From: an uncultured Acetobacteraceae bacterium
Lineage (GTDB): Bacteria; Pseudomonadota; Alphaproteobacteria; Acetobacterales; Acetobacteraceae
Reading direction: 5' to 3'
Assembly (NCBI GenBank): GCA_937874445.1
Contig: CALNAL010000192.1
Span: 1 to 6,213, forward strand
Length of the DNA: 6,213 bases
Shown: one piece after another, positions 4,934 to 6,213 of the stretch
How the letters are laid out: the number at the start of each line of letters is the position of its first letter
How positions within the stretch are numbered: the first letter of the stretch is position 1
Translations under genes and position numbers: made by a program
The notes under the pieces: generated by a model
What the model was told of the DNA's origin: nothing
What the model saw: only the letters and a program-made list of their open reading frames with translations
The model's database searches: none

Positions 4934-6213
4934 ATGTTCTGGATTCAGTTCGCCGTCATCATCATAGCCCTGTGTTTTGGCGCGCGGTTCGGCGGGGTCT
5001 TCATGGGCATGGCCGGAGGTGTCGGCCTGGGTGTCCTGGTGTTCCTCTTCCACCTCTCGCCCTCCTCGCCGCCGATCGACGTCATGCTCATCATCATCGC
5101 GGTCGTTCTGGCGGCTGCGACGCTGCAGGCTTGCGGCGGCATGGACTATCTGGTGCGCATCGCGGAAGGGATCCTGCGGAAGCACCCGAGCCGCATCACC
5201 TTCATGGCGCCGCTCGTCACCTATGTGTTCACCTTCCTGGCCGGCACCGGCAACGTCGCCTTCAGCGTCATTCCGGTCATTGCCGAGGTGGCACGGGAGT
5301 CGGGCGTCAGGCCGGAGCGTCCGCTGTCGATCTCCATCATCGCCTCGCAGCAGGCGATCACCGCCAGTCCGATTTCCGCCGCCATGGCGGCGCTGGTCGC
5401 CATGCTCATGCCCTTCAACATCGGCATGGGCAGCATCATGCTGGTTGCGGTGCCGGCGACGATGCTCGGCGTGTTCGCGGGCGCCTGCTATGCCTGCCGT
5501 GCCGGCAAGGAACTCAACGAGGACCCCGAGTATCTGCGCCGGCTGGCCGAGGGACTCATCAGCCCCCCCAGCGAGCGGAAGGAGACGACGGTTGTCACCC
5601 GGGGGGCGAAGATATCGGTGATCCTCTTCGTCGTCGGCGCCTTCCTGATCGTGCTGCTGGGGACGGTCCCCGCGCTGCGCCCCGATTTCGTCGTCGATGG
5701 CACGACCACCAAGCTCGCCATGACGCACACCATCGAAATGGTGATGATGATCGTGGCGGCCGCGATGGTGATTTTCTGCCGTCCCAATCTCGACATGATC
5801 GTTTCCGGCTCCGTCTTCAAGTCGGGCATGATGGGGGTGGTGTGCATCTTCGGTCTTGCCTGGATGGGCGATACGCTGGTCAGCAACTACATGCCGTTCA
5901 TCCGTGCCAACGTTCAGCAGGTCGTCACCGCGCACCCGTGGATGTTCGCGGTCGGCATGATGCTGGTCTCCGCGCTGGTGCTCAGCCAGGCCGCCACCAC
6001 CCGTCTGCTGATGCCGCTCGGCATCGCCCTCGGCCTGCCGCCGGCGGCGCTGGTGGCCTCCTGGCCGGCCTGCAACGGCTATTTCCTCATCCCGAGCTAT
6101 GCGACCCTGATCGCCGGCGTCGCCTTCGACACCACCGGAACGACGAAGATCGGCAAGTTCGTCTTCAACCACAGCTACATGATCCCCGGACTGATCACCT
6201 GCTTCGTCAGCGT
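4934..6213 (+). CDS. dcuA: Dcu-family C4-dicarboxylate transporter (3' end beyond window)
   Basis: The first 426 residues of an inner-membrane carrier; Dcu proteins are about 433-446 long, so only roughly 10-20 residues are missing. Many hydrophobic segments span the sequence. Recognisable family stretches are GARFGGVFMGMAGGVGLG (16-33), QACGGMDYLVRIAEGILRKH (65-84), GTGNVAFSVIPVIAEVA (104-120), ITASPISAA (142-150), SQAATTRLLMP (351-361) and GTTKIGKFVFNHSYMIPG (402-419). E. coli homologues exchange aspartate, fumarate, malate and succinate, typically fumarate or aspartate in and succinate out under anaerobic conditions. The GTGN, PVIAEVA and KFVFNH segments are closer to DcuA as I remember it, while the N-terminus and RPERP resemble DcuB, so the A/B label is soft. 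Following an aspartase-type lyase it could take up aspartate and expel fumarate or succinate. The aspA-dcuA pairing is also known in E. coli. No oxygen-responsive site is evident upstream. Confidence 0.92.
   Translation, partial: MFWIQFAVIIIALCFGARFGGVFMGMAGGVGLGVLVFLFHLSPSSPPIDVMLIIIAVVLAAATLQACGGMDYLVRIAEGILRKHPSRITFMAPLVTYVFTFLAGTGNVAFSVIPVIAEVARESGVRPERPLSISIIASQQAITASPISAAMAALVAMLMPFNIGMGSIMLVAVPATMLGVFAGACYACRAGKELNEDPEYLRRLAEGLISPPSERKETTVVTRGAKISVILFVVGAFLIVLLGTVPALRPDFVVDGTTTKLAMTHTIEMVMMIVAAAMVIFCRPNLDMIVSGSVFKSGMMGVVCIFGLAWMGDTLVSNYMPFIRANVQQVVTAHPWMFAVGMMLVSALVLSQAATTRLLMPLGIALGLPPAALVASWPACNGYFLIPSYATLIAGVAFDTTGTTKIGKFVFNHSYMIPGLITCFVS

Noticed and set aside
4544..6172. Long open frame on the - strand, 542 codons, opposite the Dcu gene
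   Set aside because: Its translation is a His/Arg/Asp/Gly-rich low-complexity string with no domain, as expected antisense to a GC-rich membrane-protein gene. The + strand frame is a clear Dcu carrier.

Overview
The window is GC-rich bacterial chromosomal DNA. Codon bias and protein families point to a proteobacterium, most likely an alphaproteobacterium; an Acetobacteraceae-like host is my guess from the deacetylase tail and overall style, and no marker gene here proves it. No RNA genes, CRISPR arrays or insertion sequences were seen.

Layout: (1) positions 3-284 hold the C-terminal end of a polysaccharide deacetylase on the + strand, an unrelated neighbour. (2) Convergent to it, 307-1296 on the - strand, is a LysR-type regulator. 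(3) A roughly 300-bp divergent control region carries a good sigma70-type promoter for the regulator, overlapped by a cluster of TCCCAAT/ATTGGGA half-sites, and then the first copy of an 80-bp element. (4) 1604-3013 encodes an APC-superfamily permease of the ethanolamine-permease type. (5) The next intergenic gap holds a second, about 76% identical copy of the 80-bp element, then 3178-4581 encodes an aspartase/fumarase-superfamily lyase. (6) A 352-bp gap follows, with a strong hairpin and what looks like a leftover C-terminal piece of another lyase. (7) From 4934 to the window edge runs a Dcu-family C4-dicarboxylate transporter, cut off shortly before its end.

The regulator, amine/amino-acid permease, ammonia-lyase and dicarboxylate antiporter read as one catabolic module. 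An amino compound enters, the lyase releases ammonia and an unsaturated C4 acid (fumarate, if it is a true aspartase), and the Dcu protein exchanges C4-dicarboxylates. Three things suggest this is not simply textbook aspartate use. The permease belongs to a family known for ethanolamine. The lyase lacks both members of the His-Glu pair found in class II fumarase (Cys189 and Ile332 stand in their places). The permease and lyase genes are each preceded by the same leader-like element, which contains an inverted repeat with one compensating base-pair change between copies. The duplicated leader and the altered lyase active site are the observations most worth following up.
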